A stretch of DNA of 64,000 nt. It comes from Pleurocapsa minor GSE-CHR-MK 17-07R. Its GTDB lineage: Bacteria; Chloroflexota; Anaerolineae; Aggregatilineales; Phototrophicaceae. Below the pieces are notes generated by a model that worked only from the letters and a program-made list of their open reading frames with translations, was not told the DNA's origin and searched no databases. Made by a program: the position numbers and the translations under genes. Positions 1-7,941 of this stretch are shown here, in pieces; the stretch's first letter is position 1; each line of letters opens with the position of its first letter. The stretch spans positions 496,001 through 560,000 of the forward strand of contig JAHHHY010000001.1 of the NCBI GenBank assembly GCA_019359125.1. Reading direction: 5' to 3'.

Positions 1-1
1 G

Positions 2-844
2 GCCCTCGAAGACTTCATCATTCGCCGCCTTCACAGATTTGGTGATTATGAAGATGCAATGACCACAGACAGTCTTGTGGTTTACCATTCCACTCTGTCA
101 ATCTATCTGAATATAGGGTTGCTTACGCCGCTTGAGGTGATCGATGCGGCAGTGCATGCGTACGAGCAAGGCCATGCCCCTCTAAACGCAGTGGAAGGCT
201 TTGTGCGTCAGGTGCTTGGCTGGCGCGAGTATATCTACTGGATGTACTGGCGCATGATGCCTGAACTGACGACAGCCAATGACTGGGAAGCCACTCGGCC
301 CATGCCGGCGATGTTCTGGACGGCACAGACGGATATGAATTGCATTCGGCATGTGACGCAGCGACTGCTCGATCACGGCTATTCGCACCATATCGAACGG
401 CTGATGATCGTGTGCAATTTTTGCCTGCTCGCGGGCATCAACCCGATAGACGTCAGCGAATGGTTTCTGTCGATGTACGCCGATGCATACGAATGGGTCG
501 TGCTGCCCAACGTCATTGGGATGGGTCTAAATGCCGATGGTGGCATGACAGCCACAAAGCCGTACATCGCCTCCGCAAACTACATCAGCAAGATGAGCAA
601 TTACTGTGCTGGCTGTTGCTACCATGCGAAACAGCGCACGGGTGACGACGCCTGTCCCTACAACTTCCTGTACTGGAACTTTATCATCAGCCATGAGCAG
701 CGCCTGCGCTCAAATCCGCGGTTTGGGCCAAGCGTGCTTGGGCTGAAACATCTTACTGCACAGGAGCGCAAGGAGGTGCAGCAGCAGGCATCGGCGTTCC
801 TCGACAAATTAGAATATTACGAGAGTCTGGCAGTACTTCACTAA
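2..844 (+). CDS. FeS-type photolyase / cryptochrome-related protein, C-terminal part
   Basis: The reading frame is open to the left edge, so the gene starts outside the window and only about 280 C-terminal residues are seen. The visible part matches the FAD-binding C-terminal half of the DPRP/FeS-BCP (PhrB-like) group of (6-4) photolyases and cryptochromes. Family landmarks include the tract RMMPELTTANDWEA, a Cys in LMIVCNFCLLAG, and the cluster NYCAGCCYHAK followed by DDACPYNFLYWNF. Together these supply the cysteines expected for the 4Fe-4S cluster. The likely role is light-driven DNA repair with FAD, although a sensory cryptochrome cannot be excluded. The ATG at position 59 is internal, because coding similarity continues upstream of it. 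Confidence 0.88.
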   Translation, partial: ALEDFIIRRLHRFGDYEDAMTTDSLVVYHSTLSIYLNIGLLTPLEVIDAAVHAYEQGHAPLNAVEGFVRQVLGWREYIYWMYWRMMPELTTANDWEATRPMPAMFWTAQTDMNCIRHVTQRLLDHGYSHHIERLMIVCNFCLLAGINPIDVSEWFLSMYADAYEWVVLPNVIGMGLNADGGMTATKPYIASANYISKMSNYCAGCCYHAKQRTGDDACPYNFLYWNFIISHEQRLRSNPRFGPSVLGLKHLTAQERKEVQQQASAFLDKLEYYESLAVLH

Positions 845-903
845 GTGCAGCACAATTGGCTTAGAATCATGAATAGTATCCGGGCTTTCCCATCAAGGAC
901 TCC

Positions 904-1566
904 ATGCGTAAGCTGCCGCTGTTTCCACTCAATACCGTGCTATTTCCAGGTATGCCACTCAGCCTGCATATTTTTGAAGAACGTTACAAGCAGATGATCT
1001 CGCGCTGTATCGACGAGAATATTCCATTTGGCGTGGTGCTGCTTGAAAAGGGTACGGCTGAAGAACGTCCCGGTCAGGAAATAGTGCCATTTGCCATTGG
1101 CTGTACAGCAGTCATTTCGCAGGTGCAGCATGTGGGCATGGGGCGCATGAATATCATCGCCGTTGGCACCGATCGTTTCCGCGTGCTCAGTTACGATACC
1201 AGTGAAGTGTATCTGCAAGCGGTTGTTGAGCAGCTTCCGTTTGAAGGTGCTGCTGATTTAGGCGCGCTGGATCGCCATACGGCTCCTCTGACGAACTGGA
1301 TCAGGCGCTATTTGAAGCTCTTGGGCCAGGCGGAAAATGTCACCTTTGAGGTAAATCAGCTTCCCTCTGATCCGCTAGCGCTGACCTTTCTGGCTGCCTC
1401 GCTACTCAAGTCCAGCACCGCAGAAAAGCAGGATTTGCTGCAGACAAGCAGCGTTGATACGCTGATAGATATGGTAAAGTCACTTTACAGGAAAGAGGTG
1501 ACACTGCTTTCGATTGCGCTCGAAAAGCCAAATACGGAAATGCAGTCTCCTTTTTCGGCGAATTAG
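904..1566 (+). CDS. LON substrate-binding-domain protein
   Basis: This 220-residue protein has the N-terminal substrate-binding domain of Lon protease (PF02190-like) and nothing else. It opens with LPLFPLNTVLFPGMPLSLHI, then FEERYKQMI, both family hallmarks, and carries the later pattern of ISQVQHVGMGRMNIIAVG and a helical C-terminal half. No ATPase or Ser-Lys protease domain is present, so it is not Lon itself. Such stand-alone proteins are common in bacteria and their exact role is not settled; substrate recognition or regulation of proteolysis is usually proposed. An AAGGA box sits just before the ATG. The amylosucrase gene follows 45 nt later on the same strand. Confidence 0.85.
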   Translation: MRKLPLFPLNTVLFPGMPLSLHIFEERYKQMISRCIDENIPFGVVLLEKGTAEERPGQEIVPFAIGCTAVISQVQHVGMGRMNIIAVGTDRFRVLSYDTSEVYLQAVVEQLPFEGAADLGALDRHTAPLTNWIRRYLKLLGQAENVTFEVNQLPSDPLALTFLAASLLKSSTAEKQDLLQTSSVDTLIDMVKSLYRKEVTLLSIALEKPNTEMQSPFSAN

Positions 1567-1611
1567 TCATTCCTTTGGGTCATCCGGCCCCTGCACACCC
1601 GAGAAAATCAT

Positions 1612-3546
1612 ATGGCATCGCATACCTTGTCAGAAATGGCCCACATTGCGCTGGAGCGTATCGAACTGCGGATCCAGCCCCTTTTTCATTCTCCAACCGA
1701 GCACCAACACTTCGTGAAGCGTCTGCGCGCTCATTTTGTTGATTTCTTCACCTATTTTCATATGTTGTACGGCCATGAATTTGATTTCTATTATCATCTC
1801 GAAGCAACCGTCCTGGTGGCAGCACAGTCGTATACAGCGCGACCGGCTGCCCTGAAGGCACTGGATGAGCACCGCGAAGCAAATCCTCGCTGGTTTGAAA
1901 GTGAACAAATGCTGGGCGCGGTGTGCTATGTCGATCTGTTTGCCGGAGACCTGAAGGGCCTGCGCGACAAGATTCCCTATTTTCAGGAACTGGGGCTGAC
2001 GTATCTGCATTTGATGCCGCTGTTCAAGTGCCCGGAGCCACGCAACGACGGGGGTTATGCTGTCAGCAGCTTCCGCGAAGTGAACCCGAAACTGGGCACT
2101 ATGGAGGAACTAAGGGAACTGGCCGATGCCTTGCGCGAATGTGGCATCAGCCTGGTCGTGGACTTTGTTTTTAACCATACATCAGATGAGCATGAGTGGG
2201 CGAAGCTGGCCCTGTCTGGCAGCGCGCGCTACCAACGGTACTACCGTATGTTTCCCGACCGCACACTGCCTGATCAGTACGAACCTCATTTGCGTGAGAT
2301 CTTCCCTGAACAGGCTCCCGGCAGCTTCACCTGGCGGGCAGACATCAGCAAGTGGGTCTGGACGACGTTCTACCCATTTCAGTGGGACCTGAACTACGCC
2401 AATCCTGAAGTGTTTACGGCGATGTTCGGCGAAATGTTGTTTCTGGCCAATCAGGGCGTCGAGGTGCTGCGCCTCGATGCAGTCCCCTTCATTTGGAAAG
2501 AACTGGGCACCAACTGCGAGAATCTTCCGCAGGCGCACTGGATCATACGTGGCCTGAATGCCATGATGCGTATTGCCGCGCCATCACTGCTGTTCAAGAG
2601 CGAAGCGATTGTGCATCCACGCGATGTACGCAGCTATATCAGCCCTGATGAATGCCAGCTCTCGTACAATCCCATCATGATGGTGTCGTTGTGGGAGGCT
2701 GCTGCCACGCGCAGTGTCCGTTTCATGACGCACACCATGCAAAAGCAGTTTACGCTCTCCCCCGGCACCTCGTGGATCAATTATCTGCGCTCTCATGATG
2801 ACATTGGCTGGGGTTTTGCGGATGAAGATGCGGGCGAGATGGGCGTCAATGGTTTCGATCATCGCTACTTTCTTAACCAATTTTATACTGGCCGGTTCGA
2901 TGGCAGCTTCGCCCGCGGCGTGCCATTTAACTATAACCCGCGCACCCAGGACATGCGGATTTCAGGGACCATGGCGTCGCTTGGTGGCCTGGAAGAGGCT
3001 GAGGAAAAGCGCGATGAACGGCTGACTGAAAATGCCGTGCGCAGATTACTGCTGATGTTTGGTGTCACCCTTGCCGCCGGTGGCATTCCACTGATCTATC
3101 TGGGTGACGAAGTGGGCACGCTGAATGACTACGACTACGTGAAGCAAGCGGGCAAAGCGGAAGACAGCCGCTGGATCCACCGGCCGCGTGCAGACGAGGT
3201 CAGATATGAGGCGCGCCTCGATGCAAAAACCCCTTCCGGGCAGTTGTATCAGGGCCTGCACAAGATGTTCGCGCTGCGGAAGTCACTTCATTATCTGGCT
3301 GGTGGCGAGACACAGTTTGTCTATAGTGGAAACGATCACGTGCTGGCGATTGTGCGTCACCATGCGGTCCTCGTGCTCGCCAATATGAGCGACCATGAGC
3401 AGATCATCTCTCTGTCAGAGACAGAGCGCTACTGGCATGCGCCAGAATATATCGATAACCTGATCACGGGAGAGCGACTGTGGTCCAAAGGCCAGGTGAC
3501 GCTGCCCCCGTATCATCAGGCATGGCTGGTGGCGGTGCGGGCCTAA
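1612..3546 (+). CDS. Amylosucrase (GH13, subfamily 4)
   Basis: This 644-residue protein is close to the length of Neisseria amylosucrase. It makes alpha-1,4-glucan from sucrose and releases fructose. An all-helical N-terminal domain precedes the TIM barrel. GH13 motifs are clear: VVDFVFNHTS, GVEVLRLDAVPFIWK with nucleophile Asp289, FKSEAIVHP with acid Glu331, and LRSHDDIGWGFADEDAGE with Asp396. The SHDDIGW block is typical of amylosucrases rather than ordinary amylases. A sucrose hydrolase or trehalose synthase-like enzyme is less likely. There is no signal peptide, so it is cytoplasmic. Its stop codon overlaps that of the convergent methyltransferase gene by 4 nt. Confidence 0.88.
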   Translation: MASHTLSEMAHIALERIELRIQPLFHSPTEHQHFVKRLRAHFVDFFTYFHMLYGHEFDFYYHLEATVLVAAQSYTARPAALKALDEHREANPRWFESEQMLGAVCYVDLFAGDLKGLRDKIPYFQELGLTYLHLMPLFKCPEPRNDGGYAVSSFREVNPKLGTMEELRELADALRECGISLVVDFVFNHTSDEHEWAKLALSGSARYQRYYRMFPDRTLPDQYEPHLREIFPEQAPGSFTWRADISKWVWTTFYPFQWDLNYANPEVFTAMFGEMLFLANQGVEVLRLDAVPFIWKELGTNCENLPQAHWIIRGLNAMMRIAAPSLLFKSEAIVHPRDVRSYISPDECQLSYNPIMMVSLWEAAATRSVRFMTHTMQKQFTLSPGTSWINYLRSHDDIGWGFADEDAGEMGVNGFDHRYFLNQFYTGRFDGSFARGVPFNYNPRTQDMRISGTMASLGGLEEAEEKRDERLTENAVRRLLLMFGVTLAAGGIPLIYLGDEVGTLNDYDYVKQAGKAEDSRWIHRPRADEVRYEARLDAKTPSGQLYQGLHKMFALRKSLHYLAGGETQFVYSGNDHVLAIVRHHAVLVLANMSDHEQIISLSETERYWHAPEYIDNLITGERLWSKGQVTLPPYHQAWLVAVRA

Positions 3547-4628
3547 CGCCGTTTCAGCACGTAAATGCGTGGATGCAGGCCGCGTTGCACAACCGGCAGA
3601 ACTTTGTCCGGAGACCAAAACGCGGCCTGCTGCTCCAGAATACTGTCGATCAGCGAGACTTCGTGCGTAATCAGCACGAATGTGCCGCCCGGCCGCAGCA
3701 GGCGCGCTGCTTCCAGCAGAAGCGGCTCATAGAGTGCCAGATTCACGCGATGACTGCCCACCTTATTGCCAAACGGCAGGTCTGCCAGTACGGCATCAAA
3801 CTGACTGTTTTCAAAACGTGTGTGTGTGGCGTCACCCTTTTCGAAGGTGATATTTACGCTGGCGGCCTGTGCATTTTCCTCGGCCAGACGCAGCACGGAT
3901 GAATCTTTATCCAGCGCATAGATCGCTTTATATCCGCCCAACAGTGCGCGTTCGATGGCGAGGGTGCCCGAACCGCAGCACAGATTGATGATAGCGTCGT
4001 CGGTAGTAGGCTGGGTGAGATAGCCCATGACTGCGGCGGCAGTGGCATTCAGCGCGCCTTCGAAATTCCGTACGCGCCACGCTCTGGTTGAGAGTGGCTT
4101 TGCACTCAGCCTGACGATCGTCTCCCATCCTTTGTCGTCTGGCCCTGGCACAATGCGCACCTGGATATCACCCACTTTCGCAGGCGTGACATTCAGGCGG
4201 GCAGCCAGGTCTGTTTTCAGGCGTATCATGACGGGTGATTCAGCGCCCGCAGCGGAGATATACAGGGATGTCATCGGTTCGCCGCTGGCGTGTATCGCAT
4301 CTTCAATCTGGGCAACAAGGCGCTTGAAATACTGGTCCCCCAACAGCGCTTTCGGACGTGGAACATCATGATGCTGGACCGAAAAAATAGCTTCACTGAA
4401 ACGCAGCTTGCGCCACACGCGTGGCGACAGCGGTGCGTATGTGACCAGGCGCACAGTGCCATGTTCCCGGCTGCCGCGCAGCATGCGCACGTCCGGAAGC
4501 AATCGGCGGATTTCCTTTGCGGCCAGTGGCTCCAGCCCTTCCATCACCTCACATTCGTACAGGAAAGATTCGCGAGGCTCTGAAGATTTTTCGTAGGCGG
4601 TGTGACCGCGGTGTCTGGAATGTGGCAT
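3543..4628 (-). CDS. THUMP-domain SAM-dependent RNA methyltransferase
   Basis: The protein has 361 residues. The N-terminal part looks like a THUMP RNA-binding domain (YECEVMEGLEPLAAKEI), and the C-terminal part is a Rossmann methyltransferase. Motif I is INLCCGSGTLAIERALLG and motif IV is LADLPFGNKVGS, the N2-guanine type seen in the Trm14/TrmN and RlmL families. The likely product is m2G in tRNA, or less likely in 23S rRNA. The start has an AGGAG box about 10 nt upstream, inside the end of the helicase gene. The gene lies 6 nt downstream of that helicase and is almost certainly co-transcribed with it, pointing to a joint RNA-related job. Confidence 0.85.
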   Translation of the reverse strand: MPHSRHRGHTAYEKSSEPRESFLYECEVMEGLEPLAAKEIRRLLPDVRMLRGSREHGTVRLVTYAPLSPRVWRKLRFSEAIFSVQHHDVPRPKALLGDQYFKRLVAQIEDAIHASGEPMTSLYISAAGAESPVMIRLKTDLAARLNVTPAKVGDIQVRIVPGPDDKGWETIVRLSAKPLSTRAWRVRNFEGALNATAAAVMGYLTQPTTDDAIINLCCGSGTLAIERALLGGYKAIYALDKDSSVLRLAEENAQAASVNITFEKGDATHTRFENSQFDAVLADLPFGNKVGSHRVNLALYEPLLLEAARLLRPGGTFVLITHEVSLIDSILEQQAAFWSPDKVLPVVQRGLHPRIYVLKRR

Positions 4629-4634
4629 GCGTGA

Positions 4635-7382
4635 TTACTCCTGCTGCAGGGTTGGACGGCGTACACGGACACGGCGTAGCAGCGCGGTATCTATGGCTTC
4701 TGACCATTCAGTACGCATCTCACGCACTTCATCAATATTGTGCGCATACTGCTCAAATTCACGGCGCTGGGACAGCCACAGATAGATATCTGCCCAGGCG
4801 ATGTACATTTCCAGCCGGTCGAGGTCGGTTCGGTCGGACACATGTGCTCCACTGACAGGCGGCAGCGGCAGTTCTTTGCCCTGCACAATGGCGCGAGCAC
4901 ACTGCTCCCAATAGGCACGACTGTTCTGGCGCGTTGGTGCATTCACCAGCTGATACGCGGCCGCCAGACCCAGCGCGGACTCATCTTCAGCAGTCAGCAT
5001 ACCCGCCAGTTGCACACGTTCTGCCAGCTGCGCTACTTCCAGCGCGCCGCGCAGCCCGTCCGGAATCGACTTGAGAATTGCCCACTCGGCCAGACGCTCT
5101 GCCAGTGAGCCTGGAATCATCTCAAGGTCGGCAACAGTAGGGGCGACACGGGCATGCGTGAGCGGTGCGGCAGCACCGTGAAAAAGCCGGCGCACCTGGG
5201 CCAGATCATCCCGACGGAGCGCGCCTATTTCACCGGCGGTGCTCAGGCCAAAACGCCCGGCACGGCCACCGATCTGCTGTACTTCACTGGGGCTAAGCAG
5301 TCGTACACCACGTCCGTCAAACTTGCGCACTTCGTAGAAGCATACATTGTCAGCGGGCAGATTAAGCCCCATACCTACTGCATCTGTGGCGATACAAATC
5401 TCTGTCTGGCCACTGGCAAATCGATCTGCCTGCTTGCGGCGAACTTCAGGAGGCAGATTGCCATACACCACGGAGACAGTGCGCTTGTTCGCTTCCAGTG
5501 CGGTTTTGAGCTCCAGCACAGCCTGGCGCGAGAAAGCAACCAGGATGGTGCGTGCTGGCAGGTCTTTGAGTTTCCATGGATGTTCGGCAACCTGAATTGG
5601 GGCCAGCCGTTCATGCTTGATCACGGTAATCGGTATCGCTGCTGCCTGCGCCATCTTCTCGACCAGCGAACGCGCTGTAGGGGGCGCCAGTACATGAATT
5701 TCCGGGGACTGGGCTTCCATCAGGGCACGTGTCCATGCCCATCCGCGATCCGCGTCAGACAGCATTTGCGCTTCGTCAATCACGACGCAGTCACCGCTTC
5801 GCATCGGGTTAAACATCTCGATTGTCGCGGCAGTGATGTTCGCACCGTCCACGGAGATACGTTCTTCGCCTGTGAGCAGATTGCAGCGCACGCCCATCTG
5901 GTTCAGTCGTTCGAATACTTCGAATGCCAGTAAACGCAGCGGTGCCAGATACCAGCCTGAAGTGACATTCGCGAGGGCGTTAAGTGCATCGTGCGTCTTG
6001 CCGCTGTTTGGGGGGCCAATGTGCAGGATAACCTGTTGTTCCGTCCTGCCCTGATGCTGCCACGTTGGAAAAGAAGCGACGAGGCGTTCACGCAGCTCAG
6101 TGCGGCGCTGGCGCTCGGACTCGAGCACTGCGCGCTCCTCGGCCCTCTTATTCTCCTTTTCGTCTTCGCGGCTCCGAATACGCGCCTGAAGCAGCTCCTG
6201 AAACTCGAGGAACGTCTGCGGAAGCTGCCATTTTCCGCGCACATCTTCCCACAGCACTTTTGCACGCTGCAGGCCATCTCGGCGCATCCGGCGAATCAGC
6301 CGCATGTATGGAACGTCCAGCACCATCGCGATATCACGGGCGCGCACGCTTTCGAGTCCATAGATCAGTTCGCGGCGTTCCGGGTCGGCCAGAATTGCTT
6401 CAAAATCCTGCACAGAAATGCGTTCCACTTGTTCGGGATCCATCAATACGTTGATGAGCCCTCGTGCTGATGCGCGTTCCAGGGTATCTCCCTCGACACG
6501 CATGCGCTTAGCAGCGCCATTCAGCGTATAGGAACATGCCAGCGCGGCGGCACGCCAGGTTTCGCCAGGTTTGGCACCTGGCCGCAGTGTAGACCCCATC
6601 AGATGCGCAAAGTGTTTCCATTCGTCTTCAGTCACTTGCACGGCCGCAAACGCGGCCTCCTGCGCGGCCGCTGCGTCGCCGTCTTTCCTGCGAATCCAGG
6701 TCATTGTGAAGGGTGGCATATTCAGAGGAATACTGAATCTGGAGAATCCACCGTGCATCAGCAGTTCTTTGACGACTTCATCGCCAAACATCGAGACGAT
6801 ATCTGCCTGAGGGGCAGTCTGACCATCGTGTGCATCCAGATATTCACGCAGTTGGTCGGCAGCATGGCTCACGCGCGCCTGACGAAGCAGTTCGGTAGAA
6901 GTGGCGTTGCTCAGGCGCAGAGGATCATAGGCGATCTGATGTGTCCGCTGCAGCCAGCCGCTCTGCTCCAGTGACTTTATCGCGGCAGCATCAAAGGTGA
7001 TGGTGGTCAGGTCTGTCCAGCCATCATTAGCAGCCATGGTGTCCACAATCAGCCGCTCAGTCTCGCTCAGATACTGGCGCTGTTCTTCACGGTAAGCGAT
7101 GGTGTTGGCGATGGTTTCGCCCCAGGCTGTGCTGTCTGACGAGACTTTAGGCAGTGCCGGGCGTGCCCAGCGCTTCAACTGATCGACCTGCTCAGGCGTA
7201 AGGCGTCCCGCATCAAAAATGAATTCCCCGTGAATCTGGACGTCTTCCGACAGGAATTCACGTATATTCTGAATCGACAGACCGCGGAAACGATGCACCA
7301 GCATCGACACGTGAATGAAGCCCTCAGGGACACGTGCAATGACATCTCGGAGGCCGGACTGAGTAATGGTGGGTCGTGCCAT
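4635..7382 (-). CDS. SUV3-like DEAD/DEAH-box RNA helicase
   Basis: This 915-residue superfamily 2 helicase is of the SUV3 type, best known as the mitochondrial degradosome helicase. The first ~440 residues match no domain I can name. The core follows: Walker A HIGPPNSGKTHDAL near residue 455, APLRLLAFEVFERL, the SUV3 signature NLLTGEERI, VVIDEAQMLSDADRGWAWTR (DEAQ box), then VYGNLPPEVRR and QQIGGRAGRFG (motif VI) near residue 700. The C-terminal ~200 residues are helical, like the SUV3 C-terminal domains. RNA unwinding during decay or processing is likely. It is the first gene of a two-gene operon with the THUMP methyltransferase. Confidence 0.88.
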   Translation of the reverse strand: MARPTITQSGLRDVIARVPEGFIHVSMLVHRFRGLSIQNIREFLSEDVQIHGEFIFDAGRLTPEQVDQLKRWARPALPKVSSDSTAWGETIANTIAYREEQRQYLSETERLIVDTMAANDGWTDLTTITFDAAAIKSLEQSGWLQRTHQIAYDPLRLSNATSTELLRQARVSHAADQLREYLDAHDGQTAPQADIVSMFGDEVVKELLMHGGFSRFSIPLNMPPFTMTWIRRKDGDAAAAQEAAFAAVQVTEDEWKHFAHLMGSTLRPGAKPGETWRAAALACSYTLNGAAKRMRVEGDTLERASARGLINVLMDPEQVERISVQDFEAILADPERRELIYGLESVRARDIAMVLDVPYMRLIRRMRRDGLQRAKVLWEDVRGKWQLPQTFLEFQELLQARIRSREDEKENKRAEERAVLESERQRRTELRERLVASFPTWQHQGRTEQQVILHIGPPNSGKTHDALNALANVTSGWYLAPLRLLAFEVFERLNQMGVRCNLLTGEERISVDGANITAATIEMFNPMRSGDCVVIDEAQMLSDADRGWAWTRALMEAQSPEIHVLAPPTARSLVEKMAQAAAIPITVIKHERLAPIQVAEHPWKLKDLPARTILVAFSRQAVLELKTALEANKRTVSVVYGNLPPEVRRKQADRFASGQTEICIATDAVGMGLNLPADNVCFYEVRKFDGRGVRLLSPSEVQQIGGRAGRFGLSTAGEIGALRRDDLAQVRRLFHGAAAPLTHARVAPTVADLEMIPGSLAERLAEWAILKSIPDGLRGALEVAQLAERVQLAGMLTAEDESALGLAAAYQLVNAPTRQNSRAYWEQCARAIVQGKELPLPPVSGAHVSDRTDLDRLEMYIAWADIYLWLSQRREFEQYAHNIDEVREMRTEWSEAIDTALLRRVRVRRPTLQQE

Positions 7383-7423
7383 GGGGTAAGCTCGCTAACC
7401 AATGAGGGAGATTTAGGGTATAA

Positions 7424-7452
7424 ACTATAGACAGACGACCGCTGCATCGTCC
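7424..7452 (-). promoter_or_regulatory. Weak promoter candidate for the SUV3 helicase operon
   Basis: On the minus strand, TATAGT (7429 to 7424) lies about 40 nt before the helicase ATG. The -35 position has only GGACGA at 17-nt spacing, so support is weak. It shares the 82-nt gap with the speD-side signals. Confidence 0.3.
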
Positions 7453-7508
7453 GATATCAGGAAGGTGATTCCCTGGTATTATCAACGAAAAATGGGTCGC
7501 TTTGCAGG

Positions 7509-7514
7509 TATAAT
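7509..7514 (+). promoter_or_regulatory. -10 box ahead of speD-like gene
   Basis: A perfect TATAAT sits 35 nt before the GTG at 7549. No good -35 hexamer is seen at 16-18 nt spacing. If used, transcription would begin near 7521, which rules out the ATGs at 7465 and 7519 as starts and favours GTG 7549. Confidence 0.4.
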
Positions 7515-7548
7515 CTGGATGGTTCGCCAAATACTATGGAATATTCAC

Positions 7549-7941
7549 GTGAATAACAGCTCAGAAGAGTTAACGTCTTCCACCACTACAACTCACCTGA
7601 TTCGCCATGTCGTGATCGAAGCGCACGAATGTCCATTTGAACCCCTCAATGATTATGCCTTGTCCGAGCAGCTATTGCAGGATATTGCTGTCATTCTCAA
7701 CACCGAAATCATGGCGCGTACGGGCTATCAGTTCGAACCACAGGGCATCACCTCTGTGGTCGTCGTCGGAGCCTCTCATCTGTCCGTGCACACATGGCCA
7801 GAGTATGGCTTTGCCACAGTCGACCTGGTTGTGTGCACGGATAATTTCTCAGTCGCCGATGTGCTTGATGTCGTAAAGGCGCGTTTTGAAGCCAAACAAG
7901 TCAGCTATCTTGAATTCCGAAGGGGATTGGTCAAAGTATAA
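7549..7941 (+). CDS. speD: SpeD-like pyruvoyl-dependent decarboxylase (AdoMet decarboxylase family)
   Basis: With the GTG start this is 130 residues, the normal size for prokaryotic AdoMet decarboxylase; the frame is open from 7465. The self-cleavage and active-site block is GASHLSVHTWPEYGFA followed by TVDLVVCT. Ser76 should become the pyruvoyl group, with His81 and Cys96 as the other key residues. Canonical class 1b enzymes have Glu before that Ser (ESHLTIHTWPE), whereas here it is Ala. No spermidine synthase gene is nearby. SpeD homologues that became arginine or ornithine decarboxylases are known, so the substrate is open. A GGAA precedes GTG by 8 nt. The next gene's ATG overlaps the stop. 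Confidence 0.83.
   Translation: MNNSSEELTSSTTTTHLIRHVVIEAHECPFEPLNDYALSEQLLQDIAVILNTEIMARTGYQFEPQGITSVVVVGASHLSVHTWPEYGFATVDLVVCTDNFSVADVLDVVKARFEAKQVSYLEFRRGLVKV

Noticed and set aside
340-645. Plus-strand ORF of 101 codons inside the photolyase gene
   Set aside because: It is a shifted-frame shadow of the photolyase; its product is Arg/His-rich with no family pattern.
5154-5933. 259-codon plus-strand ORF opposite the SUV3 helicase
   Set aside because: It lies wholly antisense to helicase core motifs, has a Cys/His/Arg-rich composition, and has no ribosome site or family match.
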